From Collinsella aerofaciens (GTDB lineage: Bacteria > Actinomycetota > Coriobacteriia > Coriobacteriales > Coriobacteriaceae): a stretch of DNA of 15,772 nucleotides. Below, piece after piece: positions 1 through 7,413 of this stretch. The translations under genes were made by a program, and so were the position numbers. Within the stretch, counting starts at the first letter, position 1. The number at the start of each line of letters is the position of its first letter. Under the pieces are notes generated by a model that saw nothing but the letters and a program-made list of their open reading frames with translations, was not told where the DNA came from and made no database searches. Location: contig CAJMJM010000033.1 of NCBI GenBank assembly GCA_905213725.1, positions 1 through 15,772 of the forward strand. The letters are read 5' to 3'.

Positions 1-227
1 GAGCGGGGGCTCCTGTCGTTTCCGTGCCCCTGGATTGGGTCATAGTGTCTGACTTATGCTCAACCAGCGACGTTTGCGCGCTTGTCAAGAGATTAGCCGT
101 TGGGAAAGTGTCCAAAAATCCCACGCTCGTTCCTTTTGGATTGCGTTGCCCGTGGCCGACAGCCGTGCGGCACCGGTCCGCGTGGCGGCGTATAATCGGC
201 GGCAGATGACTTGGACGTTAGGAAACC
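1..227. other. Gene-free left edge upstream of recQ
   Basis: No convincing coding frame is present on either strand; the short frames here have arginine-rich, non-protein-like translations and no ribosome site. The only clear signal is the recQ leader with its -10 hexamer (191-196). A TTGACA is readable on the minus strand around 82-87, but no -10 follows at a suitable distance, so I do not call a promoter for a leftward gene. Confidence 0.5.
191..225 (+). promoter_or_regulatory. recQ -10 hexamer and ribosome site
   Basis: A perfect TATAAT lies at 191-196 and a TTAGGAAA ribosome site at about 218-225, two bases before the ATG at 228. No good -35 hexamer lies 16-18 bp upstream of the -10. The leader would be only about 25 nt. 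The exact -10 match is seen; promoter function is inferred. Confidence 0.45.
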
Positions 228-2204
228 ATGACCGATAGCATGCAGCAGATGGCGCTCGACACGCTCGGCGCCTATTTTGGCTACACCTCGTTTCGCCCGG
301 GACAGGACCGCATGGTCGATGCGATCCTTGCAGGCCGCGATGCGCTGGGTGTTATGCCCACGGGCGCCGGCAAGTCCATTTGCTACCAGGTGCCCGCGCT
401 CATGCTGCCCGGCATCACCTTTGTGGTGAGTCCGCTGCTGTCGCTTATGGAGGACCAGACCCGTGCGTTGCTCGCGGCGGGTGCGCGACCCAGCTATCTC
501 AACTCCAGCCTTACTCCGGCCCAGCAAAACACCGTGCTCAAGCGGGCGCGCGAGGGCCGCTATCAGCTTATGTACGTGGCACCCGAGCGTCTGCTCGAGC
601 CGCGCTTTTTAGCCTTTGCGCAGGAGGCCGCGGCGGACGGCGGCATTGGCGTGCCGCTCGTGGCCATTGACGAGGCCCACTGTGTGAGCCAGTGGGGCCA
701 GGATTTCCGCCCCGCCTACCTGCAGATTCGCGAGTTCATTGATTCCCTGCCGCAACGCCCCATCGTGGCGGCCTTTACCGCTACGGCGACCGAGCGTGTG
801 CGCGCGGATATTCAGCAAATGCTCGGCCTGCAAAACCCCGCGACGGTGGTGACGGGCTTCGATCGCAAGAACCTCTACTTTGGTTGCGAGGAGATGGGCG
901 ACAAGGCCAAGACTGCCTGGGTGCGCGACTACGTGATTGCGCATTCGAGCGAGAGCGGCATCGTGTATTGCTCGACCCGCAAGACGGTCGACGCGCTGGC
1001 CGCGGAGCTTGCCGAGGCACTGGTCCCCAGCGGCATTCGCGTGGGCCGCTACCATGCCGGCATGGGCAACGACGCCCGCCGCCAGAGTCAGCGTGCCTTT
1101 ATCGACGACGACATCCAGGTGATGGTTGCTACCAACGCCTTTGGCATGGGCATCGACAAGCCCAACGTGCGCTACGTGATTCACAACAACGTGCCCGAGA
1201 GCATCGAGGCATACTACCAGGAGGCGGGCCGCGCTGGTCGCGATGGCGATCCGGCCAGCTGCCATCTGCTGTGGAACGGTAACGATTTTCGCATGCGCCG
1301 CTTTCTGATCGATCGCGGCGATGCTGCCGACGAGGCGCTCGATGACGAGCAGCGCGCGTGGGCGCTCCAGAACCGTTATCGTCTGCTCAGCCAGATGGAG
1401 GGCTACTGCAATACCACCGGCTGCCTGCGCGAATACATGCTGCGCTACTTTGGCGACGAGGCCGCGGCCGAGCATGCGGCAGCCGCCGCGGGCGGCACGG
1501 CAGACGACGCCGAGGGCTGCGGCAACTGCAGCAACTGTCTCACGCAGTTCGAGGTCGAGGACGTCACCGATATGGCCCGCGCCGCCGTGCGCTATGTGGC
1601 CACGCGTCCCATGCGCTTTGGCAAGTCGCTGATCGCCGATGTGCTCCACGGCGGCAACACCGAGCGCATTCGCCAGATGCATCTGGACGAGGACCGCGGC
1701 TACAGTGAGCTGTCGAGCGAATCGGTCGGGCGCATCAAGGACATCATCGGCCAGCTGTGCGGTCGCGGTTATTTGGCCACCTCGCAGGGGCAGTACCCAG
1801 TCGTGGGACTGGGTCCGCGTGCCGGCGAGGTCGAGGACGAGGCGTTCGCCTTTACCGTTAAGCGTCGCGCGTCCAAGCGCAAGGCCTCGGCCCGCGCCCG
1901 CCGCGCCGTCGATCTGCTGCGCGAGGAGGCCGAGCTGGATCAGCGCCCGCGCGTTGGCGACGATGCCGAGCTGTTCGAGCGCCTACGGGCACTCCGCAAG
2001 GAGATCTCGACCGAGCTGGAGATGGCGCCGTATATGGTCTTCTCTGACAAGGCCCTGCGCGGCCTGTGCCGTCTACGTCCTCAGACGCGCGACGAGCTTA
2101 TCCAGGTCAACGGCATCGGCGAGAAAAAGGCCGACGCCTTTGGCGAGCGGTTTATGGCGGCGATTGAAGAATTTGAGTCCGAGCATGCGCGGGATGGAGT
2201 GTAA
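228..2204 (+). CDS. recQ: ATP-dependent DNA helicase RecQ
   Basis: This is a superfamily 2 3'-5' DNA helicase acting in recombination and replication-fork repair. Of 658 residues, about 20-50 hold motif 0 (FRPGQ) and Walker A (PTGAGKS, 44-50). DEAH is at 148-151, motif III (AFTATAT) at 182-188, motif V near 299-312 and motif VI (QEAGRAGRDG) at 331-340. The RecQ zinc site is C399, C431, C434 and C437, an RQC winged helix covers about 445-530, and an HRDC domain (about 578-650) ends the protein, so the full domain set is intact. The zinc-site loop is unusual: 31 residues separate the first two cysteines, against 16 in E. coli RecQ as I recall it, and the extra part is alanine-rich. A gntR gene starts 2 bp after the stop, which suggests cotranscription. 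Confidence 0.97.
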   Translation: MTDSMQQMALDTLGAYFGYTSFRPGQDRMVDAILAGRDALGVMPTGAGKSICYQVPALMLPGITFVVSPLLSLMEDQTRALLAAGARPSYLNSSLTPAQQNTVLKRAREGRYQLMYVAPERLLEPRFLAFAQEAAADGGIGVPLVAIDEAHCVSQWGQDFRPAYLQIREFIDSLPQRPIVAAFTATATERVRADIQQMLGLQNPATVVTGFDRKNLYFGCEEMGDKAKTAWVRDYVIAHSSESGIVYCSTRKTVDALAAELAEALVPSGIRVGRYHAGMGNDARRQSQRAFIDDDIQVMVATNAFGMGIDKPNVRYVIHNNVPESIEAYYQEAGRAGRDGDPASCHLLWNGNDFRMRRFLIDRGDAADEALDDEQRAWALQNRYRLLSQMEGYCNTTGCLREYMLRYFGDEAAAEHAAAAAGGTADDAEGCGNCSNCLTQFEVEDVTDMARAAVRYVATRPMRFGKSLIADVLHGGNTERIRQMHLDEDRGYSELSSESVGRIKDIIGQLCGRGYLATSQGQYPVVGLGPRAGEVEDEAFAFTVKRRASKRKASARARRAVDLLREEAELDQRPRVGDDAELFERLRALRKEISTELEMAPYMVFSDKALRGLCRLRPQTRDELIQVNGIGEKKADAFGERFMAAIEEFESEHARDGV

Positions 2205-2206
2205 CG

Positions 2207-2962
2207 ATGGCATTCGACGATAAAACCGACCGCACTGACGTGCCCGCCGTGCCGCTGTACCAGCAGGTCATGGACGACCTGAAAGGCGAGATCGCACGCG
2301 GCGTGTACGCGGCCGGCTCGCGCATTCCTTCCGAGATGGAGCTCGCGAAGTCCTACGGCGTGGGGCGCATCACCGTGCGCCGTGCCATCGAGGAGCTGTC
2401 GCGCGCGGGGTATCTCAACCGCCAGCAGGGGAGGGGCACGTTTGTGTGCGCCCCCAAGCTCAAGCGCAAGATTCGCCAGAAGGGTGACGTCCAGAGCTTT
2501 ACTGAGGGTTGTGCTGCCAACGACATGGTGCCGGGTGCGCGTCTGGTGTCGCGCACGGTGGTCGCGGCGACGCACGAGGATGCGGCGTTCTTTGGCGTGG
2601 AGCCCGGCTGCGAGCTTATCGTGGTCGAGCGCGTGCGCACGGCCGACGGCATCCCCGTCATGCTCGAGAACAACGCCTTTGTGCTCGCCGACCATCCCTA
2701 CCTGCAGACGCTGGCCGACGAGGACCTCACCGATAACTCAATCTTTGCGCTCGTTGCCGAGCATTCGGGTCGCGCGCCGCTCAAGTCCGACCCCTGCACC
2801 GTGGAGATTGCGCTTGCCGATACTCAGACGGCCCCGCTGCTGGAGGTGCCGGTCGGCGAGCCGCTCTTCTATATGGAGGCCTACTTTACCGATGAGGACG
2901 AGCGGCCCCTGCTGCTCGGTCGTCAAAAGATCGTGGGCTCGCGCTACGTGTTCGACATCTAA
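2207..2962 (+). CDS. GntR/HutC-family regulator with UTRA domain
   Basis: The 251-residue protein has an N-terminal GntR winged helix (about 15-82, with the LYQQV opening, the PSEMELAKSYGVGRITVRRA recognition region and an RGTFV wing). A C-terminal UTRA effector domain covers about 100-248 and ends in the usual YVFDI-like strand. HutC/UTRA regulators commonly sense phosphorylated sugars or amino-sugar compounds and repress an adjacent catabolic gene. The next gene is a SIS sugar-phosphate deglycase, so its substrate or product is the likely effector (inference). The start lies 2 bp after the recQ stop, with a GGAG site at 2196-2199 inside the end of recQ, so translation is probably coupled. 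Operator-like paired AGAAC motifs lie just downstream (2974-2988 and 3036-3050). Confidence 0.92.
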   Translation: MAFDDKTDRTDVPAVPLYQQVMDDLKGEIARGVYAAGSRIPSEMELAKSYGVGRITVRRAIEELSRAGYLNRQQGRGTFVCAPKLKRKIRQKGDVQSFTEGCAANDMVPGARLVSRTVVAATHEDAAFFGVEPGCELIVVERVRTADGIPVMLENNAFVLADHPYLQTLADEDLTDNSIFALVAEHSGRAPLKSDPCTVEIALADTQTAPLLEVPVGEPLFYMEAYFTDEDERPLLLGRQKIVGSRYVFDI

Positions 2963-2973
2963 CGTTCACGAAT

Positions 2974-3050
2974 AGAACAACATGGAACAAATTTACCGCA
3001 ATGGCTTCCACCGTGGCTGCATGCGTGGTATATATAGAACAACATAGAAC
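2974..3050. promoter_or_regulatory. Paired operator-like sites before the SIS gene
   Basis: Two composite sites are seen. AGAAC at 2974-2978 is followed 10 bp later by GGAAC at 2984-2988. AGAAC at 3036-3040 is followed 10 bp later by AGAAC at 3046-3050. Within each site the half-sites repeat every 10 bp, and the two sites share TAGAACAACATRGAAC. Their distance is 62 bp, close to six helical turns. The second site abuts a TATATA (3029-3034) that could be the -10 of the SIS gene. The adjacent GntR regulator is the obvious candidate to bind here; binding is inferred. Confidence 0.5.
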
Positions 3051-3106
3051 GACAGCAGGTACGAGCAGCCGTCGCCAAAAGCCGCCACACAAGGAGGGGC
3101 ATCAGC

Positions 3107-4075
3107 ATGAACGCACATGATCTGATTCAGGAAATTATCGAGCGCAAGGGCAAGATCGAGAACGTCTTTTGGATCGCTTGCGGCGGTTCGATGATCGATC
3201 TCATGCCGGCCAACGAGCTGCTCAAGCGTGAGGCCACCACGTTTACCTCGACGGTCTACACGGCACGCGAGTTTTGCCTGATGGCTCCCAAGAGTTTTGG
3301 CGAGAAGTCGCTCGTCATCGCCTGCAGCCACAGCGGCAACACGCAGGAGGTCGTCGACGGCTGCGAGATGGCGCTGGCCGCCGGTGCCGAGGTCATTGCC
3401 CTTACCGACTGCGAGGGCTCAAAGATCGACAACGGCAAGTGGACTACCTGGGTCTATCCGTGGGGTGAGGGCGTGTCGCAGGCCGAGGTGCCGCAGGGCA
3501 TTGGCGCTCTGATCGCCGCCGAGTTGCTCGACCAGCAGGAAGGCTACGAGTCACTCGCCGACATGTATGAGGGCCTCAAGCAGATGGATGCGCTGCTGCC
3601 CGCCGCCCGTGAGAAGGTCAACGCCGAGCTGGGCGCCCGCTTTGCCGAGCTCTGCCAGCAGCACAAGTTCTTCTATATCCTGGGCTCCGGTCCCAACTTT
3701 AGCCAGACCTATGCCATGGCGATCTGCTCGCTCATGGAGATGCAGTGGCAGCACTGCTGCTACATCCACTCCGGCGAGTACTTCCACGGCCCGTTCGAAG
3801 CCACCGAGCCCGGCGTGTTCTACTTTGTGCAGCTCGGATCGGGCGAGTGCCGCCCCATGGAGGAGCGCGCGCTGGCGTTCCTCAACACGCACACCGATAC
3901 AGTCATGGTGCTCGATGCGCTCGAGTACGGCGTGGGCGAAGTGCCTGCCAGCGTGCGTTCGTTCCTGGAGCCGATCTTCTTCTACAACATGAGCTGCGAG
4001 CTGCGCGCCGCCCGCGGCAAGGTGTTCGACCACAGCCCCGAGATTCGTCGCTACATGGGCATCGAGCAGTACTAG
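3107..4075 (+). CDS. SIS-domain sugar-phosphate deglycase, FrlB/GfrF-like
   Basis: The 322-residue protein has two SIS (sugar isomerase) folds. The first (about 20-140) carries the phosphate-binding CSHSGNTQE at 73-81; the second (about 175-300) carries HSGEYFHGPFE at 221-231. E224 aligns with the catalytic Glu of the GlmS isomerase and of FraB/FrlB deglycases. The C-terminus (RRYMGIEQY) also fits FrlB-type enzymes, which split 6-phosphorylated fructosamines or glucosamines such as fructoselysine-6-phosphate into glucose-6-phosphate and the free amine. Length fits that family. An AAGGAGG site (3091-3097) fixes the start. A UTRA regulator directly upstream supports a catabolic role. No kinase, PTS or transporter is present nearby, so the substrate is not settled; a GlmS-like amino-sugar isomerase role is the main alternative. 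Confidence 0.85.
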   Translation: MNAHDLIQEIIERKGKIENVFWIACGGSMIDLMPANELLKREATTFTSTVYTAREFCLMAPKSFGEKSLVIACSHSGNTQEVVDGCEMALAAGAEVIALTDCEGSKIDNGKWTTWVYPWGEGVSQAEVPQGIGALIAAELLDQQEGYESLADMYEGLKQMDALLPAAREKVNAELGARFAELCQQHKFFYILGSGPNFSQTYAMAICSLMEMQWQHCCYIHSGEYFHGPFEATEPGVFYFVQLGSGECRPMEERALAFLNTHTDTVMVLDALEYGVGEVPASVRSFLEPIFFYNMSCELRAARGKVFDHSPEIRRYMGIEQY

Positions 4076-4126
4076 GTAACGGGAAAAGCATTCACCTTCG
4101 ATTCGCGAGCGTGTCGCATGAGCCAA

Positions 4127-4166
4127 AAAGCGGGCCGTGCCGGGGATTTCCGGCGCGGCCCGCTTT
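4127..4166. terminator. Bidirectional intrinsic terminator
   Basis: A 17-bp GC-rich stem has arms 4127-4143 and 4150-4166, with one G-T pair and a 6-nt loop. It is flanked by an A-run on the left (AAAAAG) and TTT on the right. It lies between the convergent SIS gene (stop 4075) and the dehydrogenase (stop 4209) and can serve both strands. Confidence 0.85.
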
Positions 4167-4208
4167 GCATAGCGTCCGTATGAGCGAGGTGTCGCGTCAA
4201 GCGGCGGC

Positions 4209-5186
4209 CTACTTCGCGTCGTAGGCCTCGGCGTCCCACCAGTCGAGCTGGGCGATGTTGTCGCGGATGTGCTGGCAGCTCTTGTGGAAGCCCTCGAGCT
4301 CGTGCTCGGACAGGTCCAGCGTGTAGACCTCCTCGACGCCCTCGGCACCGATCGCGCACGGCAGGGAGGTGAAGATGCCCTCCTCGCCATACTGGCCGGT
4401 CATGAGCGTGGAGGCGGAAAGCACGGCGTGCTCGTTATGCAGCACGGCGGCGCAAACGCGCGCGGCGGAGTTGGCGACGGCGTACTCGGTGCACTGTTTG
4501 CCCTGGTAGGTTACGTAGCCGCCCTTGCGCGCGAGCTCCTCGACCTCCATGTGGTCAAAGGCGTACTTGTCGGGGTTCTCGGCCTGAAGCTCGTTAAGGC
4601 TCTTGCCGGCGATGGTTGCGGCCTTAAAGGCGGCCAGCTGGCTAAAGCCGTGCTCGCCGATCATGTAGGCGTCGATGGACTTGGGGCTCACGCCGACCTT
4701 CTTGGAGATCTCGGTGCGCAGGCGGGCGGAGTCCAGGCCGCAGCCCGAGCCGATGATCTTCTTGGGATCGTAGCCGGTCAGGTGCCACAGCTCGGTGCAC
4801 ACGACGTCGCAGGGGTTGGAGATGCTCACGAAGATGCCATCAAAGCCGGCGTCGACGATGCGCTTGGCAAAGGTGCGGGCGGCGTCGGTGGTAAAGAACA
4901 GCTCGCCGTCGCGGTTGCCGGCGGCCAGCGCGACCTTGCCGGCGGCGTTGACGATGACGTCGCAGCAGGCAAGCTCCTCGTAGTGGTCGTAGCAGTTGAC
5001 GATCTTGGTGTTGTACGGGACAAACGAAAGGGAGTCGCGCAGGTCCTGGACCTCGGACGTCACCTTGGCCTGGTTGATATCGCACAGGTACAGCTCATCG
5101 GCAATGCCCTGCATGAGCAGACTGTTGGCAACATGTGCTCCTACGTGGCCCTGGCCGACCACACCGATCTTACGCGTCTGGTACAT
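4209..5186 (-). CDS. L-2-hydroxyisocaproate/lactate-type dehydrogenase
   Basis: This is an NAD-dependent 2-hydroxyacid dehydrogenase of the lactate/malate superfamily, reversibly reducing 2-oxo acids in the cytoplasm. The 325 residues show the Rossmann glycine motif (GVVGQGHVG, 8-16), an acidic D36 typical of NAD preference, ISNP at 122-125, and the LDSAR (151-155) and GEHG (177-180) catalytic segments giving D152, R155 and H179. The substrate loop reads GNRDGELFF, which resembles L-2-hydroxyisocaproate dehydrogenase (GDRFAELKF, from memory) rather than the KPGETR loop of true lactate dehydrogenase, so a branched or larger 2-oxo acid may be used. A start 39 bp further upstream is possible, but the AAAGGA site 8 bp before ATG 5186 supports this one. 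It is monocistronic, converging on the SIS gene. Confidence 0.87.
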   Translation of the reverse strand: MYQTRKIGVVGQGHVGAHVANSLLMQGIADELYLCDINQAKVTSEVQDLRDSLSFVPYNTKIVNCYDHYEELACCDVIVNAAGKVALAAGNRDGELFFTTDAARTFAKRIVDAGFDGIFVSISNPCDVVCTELWHLTGYDPKKIIGSGCGLDSARLRTEISKKVGVSPKSIDAYMIGEHGFSQLAAFKAATIAGKSLNELQAENPDKYAFDHMEVEELARKGGYVTYQGKQCTEYAVANSAARVCAAVLHNEHAVLSASTLMTGQYGEEGIFTSLPCAIGAEGVEEVYTLDLSEHELEGFHKSCQHIRDNIAQLDWWDAEAYDAK

Positions 5187-5223
5187 ATATGTATCCTTTC
5201 GGCCGAGTTTTTCGCGTCGAACC

Positions 5224-5229
5224 ATTGTA
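5224..5229 (-). promoter_or_regulatory. Possible -10 of the dehydrogenase gene
   Basis: TACAAT reads on the minus strand at 5229-5224, about 38 bp upstream of the ATG. It matches the consensus at 5 of 6 positions, but no convincing -35 is found 16-18 bp further upstream, so this is a weak call. Confidence 0.3.
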
Positions 5230-5263
5230 GCGTCCTGCTGTTACTTTGCTAGGCTAAAGTGCC

Positions 5264-5297
5264 GTAGATTTTGGGACATGCCTTAATCTCTACTTTT
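5264..5297. repeat. Degenerate GTAGATTTT palindromic repeat
   Basis: GTAGATTTTGGGACATGCC at 5264-5282 is followed by TTAATCTCTAC and TTTT. The arms GTAGA (5264-5268) and TCTAC (5289-5293) can pair, with an inner TTGGG/CTTAA stem and two mismatches. It is nearly the same as the perfect hairpin at 8020-8058 read on the minus strand. It lies in the divergent spacer between the dehydrogenase and metA, upstream of both starts, so it cannot be the terminator of either gene. Confidence 0.65.
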
Positions 5298-5396
5298 GGA
5301 GTGATTTGGGCCGTTGACGGCATCGCTGGGCGATGCGCTCGCGCGGATGGGGCCGGTCGTTGTACCATAGCTGCAACTGACTCGTAAGGAGCATCC

Positions 5397-6323
5397 ATGC
5401 CCATTCGTATCCCCGACGCTCTCCCTGCAGCCGCGCAGCTCGAGAGCGAGAACATCTTTGTCATGACCGAGTACCGCGCGCTGCACCAGGACATCCGTCC
5501 GCTGCGCGTGCTCATCCTCAACCTCATGCCCACTAAGATCGCCACTGAGACGCAGATCATGCGCAAGCTCTCCAACACGCCGCTGCAGGTGGAGGTGGAC
5601 CTGCTGCGCACCAAGACGCACGAGGCCACGCACGTGAGCGCCGGCCACCTGGAGACGTTCTACCGCACGTTCGACGACATCCGCGACATCCACTACGACG
5701 GCCTGATCATCACGGGCGCGCCGGTGGAGCAGATGCCGTTCGAGGAGGTCGACTACTGGCCCGAGCTCTGCCAGATCATGGATTGGTCCACCACGCACGT
5801 GCACTCTACGCTGCACATTTGTTGGGGCGCGCAGGCAGGGCTGTACCATCATTACGGCATCCAGAAGTACGACCTGCCGGCAAAGGCGAGCGGCGTGTTC
5901 GAGCATTATCTGGTGAAGCCGCAAAGCCCGCTGGTCCGCGGCTTTGACGACCGCTTCTATGCCGTACATTCGCGCAACACCGACGTGCGCCGCGAGGACG
6001 TGGAGGCCGAGCCGCAGCTTGAGGTCGTGGCCGTGTCCGACGAGGTGGGCCTGTACATCGTCAAGTCGACCGACAGCCGTCGCTTCTTTGTCTTTGGCCA
6101 TCCCGAGTACGACACCGATACGCTGCGCCTGGAGTACGAGCGCGATGTGAAGCGCGGGCTCAACCCGGAGGTGCCGGCGCACTACTTTCCGGGTGACGAC
6201 CCCTCCGCCGAGCCGCGCAACGTCTGGCGCAGCCAAGCTCAGCTGTTCTACACCAACTGGCTCAACTACTACGTCTACCAGACCACGCCCTACGACCTGG
6301 CCTGCGCCGGCGAGGAGCACTAG
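5397..6323 (+). CDS. metA: Homoserine O-acetyltransferase (MetA family)
   Basis: The enzyme acylates the hydroxyl of L-homoserine, the first committed step of methionine synthesis. The 308 residues match the MetA family along the whole length. The catalytic Cys is C142 in HICWGAQAG, and H235 and E237 lie in FGHPEYD, the same numbering as characterised MetA enzymes. Residue 111 is Glu (GAPVE). Published work on Bacillus cereus and E. coli MetA links Glu at this position to acetyl-CoA and Gly to succinyl-CoA, so an acetyltransferase is predicted despite the usual 'succinyltransferase' label. The start has a TAAGGAG site at 5385-5391. I see no SAM riboswitch or T-box in the leader. It converges on the cyclo-ligase gene with a 42-bp gap. 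Confidence 0.96.
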   Translation: MPIRIPDALPAAAQLESENIFVMTEYRALHQDIRPLRVLILNLMPTKIATETQIMRKLSNTPLQVEVDLLRTKTHEATHVSAGHLETFYRTFDDIRDIHYDGLIITGAPVEQMPFEEVDYWPELCQIMDWSTTHVHSTLHICWGAQAGLYHHYGIQKYDLPAKASGVFEHYLVKPQSPLVRGFDDRFYAVHSRNTDVRREDVEAEPQLEVVAVSDEVGLYIVKSTDSRRFFVFGHPEYDTDTLRLEYERDVKRGLNPEVPAHYFPGDDPSAEPRNVWRSQAQLFYTNWLNYYVYQTTPYDLACAGEEH

Positions 6324-6365
6324 GCTGCGATGGTACTGCTGTAGCCGTGGCTGATATGGCGGCGA

Positions 6366-6962
6366 TTAGGCGCTGATGATGTGGGGTAGCGGCAGGTCGT
6401 GAGCGTCGGTGGGAACGCGGTCGACACGCTGCTCGTCAAAGGCGATGCCGATGATTTGGCATGCGGGCGAGAGCATGGGCAGATAGCGGTCATAGCAACC
6501 GCCGCCGTAGCCCAGGCGCGCGCCGGTTTGGTCGAAGGACACGAGCGGCACAACAATCATGTCGAGAGCCTCGGCAGGCACGATGGGGAAGCGGTCGCTG
6601 TCGATGTCCGTGGCCGCAAAGGCCCGCGTAGGGTGGGCGATAAACGGAGCCGCGGACGCATCGTCGGCGGCAACTGCCCGCATACACATGCGCTGGCCAC
6701 AAGCTGCGGCATCAATTGCCGAGAGCATGCACGGATAGGCTACGCGCCAGCCGCGCACGGCGGCCGCAGCGGCAAACGCGGCAGGGTCTGCCTCGGAACC
6801 CATCGCGGCATAGACGGCAACGATGCGCGGCGCCGCGGCATCCAAGCGGCCCAGCAGCTCAACCAGCCGCGCACAGATATCAGCAGACTTCGCCGCCCGC
6901 AAGTCCAAATCAAGAGCATCGCGCTGGGCAATCACCGCCCGCCGCAACTCAGCCTTGTCCAT
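6366..6962 (-). CDS. 5-formyltetrahydrofolate cyclo-ligase
   Basis: The enzyme converts 5-formyl-THF to 5,10-methenyl-THF using ATP, returning stored folate to one-carbon metabolism. In 198 residues the family signature appears as RLGYGGGCYDRYL (149-161), with Cys where GGGYYDR usually has its first Tyr. The N-terminus (MDKAELRR...R) and C-terminus (PTDAHDLPL) also fit, and VPAEALDMIVVPLVSFD is the usual central strand. The frame stays open 27 bp further upstream, but a GAGGAGG site 6 bp before ATG 6962 clearly marks this start. Length is normal for the family. It faces metA tail to tail, and I see no hairpin in the 42-bp gap. Confidence 0.94.
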   Translation of the reverse strand: MDKAELRRAVIAQRDALDLDLRAAKSADICARLVELLGRLDAAAPRIVAVYAAMGSEADPAAFAAAAAVRGWRVAYPCMLSAIDAAACGQRMCMRAVAADDASAAPFIAHPTRAFAATDIDSDRFPIVPAEALDMIVVPLVSFDQTGARLGYGGGCYDRYLPMLSPACQIIGIAFDEQRVDRVPTDAHDLPLPHIISA

Positions 6963-7030
6963 CCCAACCTCCTCTAGCAAACCTGCCAAAAAGTGACAGG
7001 CTTATTTTGGCTGGTTTTATCTGGGCAAAC

Positions 7031-7071
7031 GTCGAAGCCGCCACAAAGGCGCCCTGTGTGGCGGCTTCGAC
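7031..7071 (-). terminator. Strong hairpin after hicB, likely terminator
   Basis: A perfect 15-bp inverted repeat (arms 7031-7045 and 7057-7071, 11-nt loop) starts 12 bp after the hicB stop. On the minus strand it is followed only by GTTTGCCC, so the U-tract is weak. It separates hicAB from the cyclo-ligase gene, which then needs its own promoter in about 6963-7030. Confidence 0.6.
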
Positions 7072-7083
7072 TCGACGTTGGCT

Positions 7084-7413
7084 TCACAGCGCCGCAGCGA
7101 TCGCTTCAGTCACAAACTTATTGAGTGACTCACCCTTCTTTGCCGCTGCCAGCGCTGCTTGCTTGTGGAGCTCAGAGCCCGTTCTTACGTTGAACGAGCC
7201 CTTAAAAGCCCGCTCGGGTTCCTTGCCCTTCTCGGCGCAAAACTCAAGGTAATCGTCGACGGCGTCGTGGAAGCATTGCTCCACTTCTTCAGCCGTGGAG
7301 CCTTCAAATACGATTGCGTCCCTAATGCCGGCGACCATACCTGTTAGCACATGCTGTTCGGCATCGAACTCGACCGGGGCGAAATAACCCTTGTATGCCA
7401 AAACGTTACTCAT
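7084..7413 (-). CDS. hicB: HicB-family antitoxin
   Basis: The 109-residue protein shows the HicB partial RNase H-like fold (about 5-65; YKGYFAPVEFDAEQHVLTGMV, then the DAIVFEG strand and EEVEQCFHDAVDDYLEFC helix). A C-terminal ribbon-helix-helix DNA-binding segment follows (FNVRTGSELHKQAALAAAKKGESLNKFVTEAI is the region, about 74-105). HicB binds and blocks HicA and usually represses its own operon. A start 15 bp upstream (7428) is open, but GGAGG 5 nt before ATG 7413 supports the shorter form. That ATG overlaps the last 8 bases of hicA, so translation is probably coupled. The palindrome at 7685-7703 is the likely operator. Confidence 0.93.
   Translation of the reverse strand: MSNVLAYKGYFAPVEFDAEQHVLTGMVAGIRDAIVFEGSTAEEVEQCFHDAVDDYLEFCAEKGKEPERAFKGSFNVRTGSELHKQAALAAAKKGESLNKFVTEAIAAAL

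Noticed and set aside
609..1682. Long open frame antisense to recQ
   Set aside because: High-GC genes leave long open antisense frames; the translation is low in complexity with no domain, and recQ on the other strand is unmistakable.
4269..5252. 327-codon plus-strand frame over the dehydrogenase
   Set aside because: It is the antisense of a clear NAD-dependent dehydrogenase; Gly/Val/Ala-rich translation without motifs.
5187..5396. SAM riboswitch or T-box leader for metA
   Set aside because: The short leader shows no conserved kink-turn, pseudoknot or T-box sequence; only the degenerate repeat is seen.
5283..6320. 345-codon minus-strand frame over metA
   Set aside because: It mirrors metA, whose catalytic residues are all present on the plus strand.
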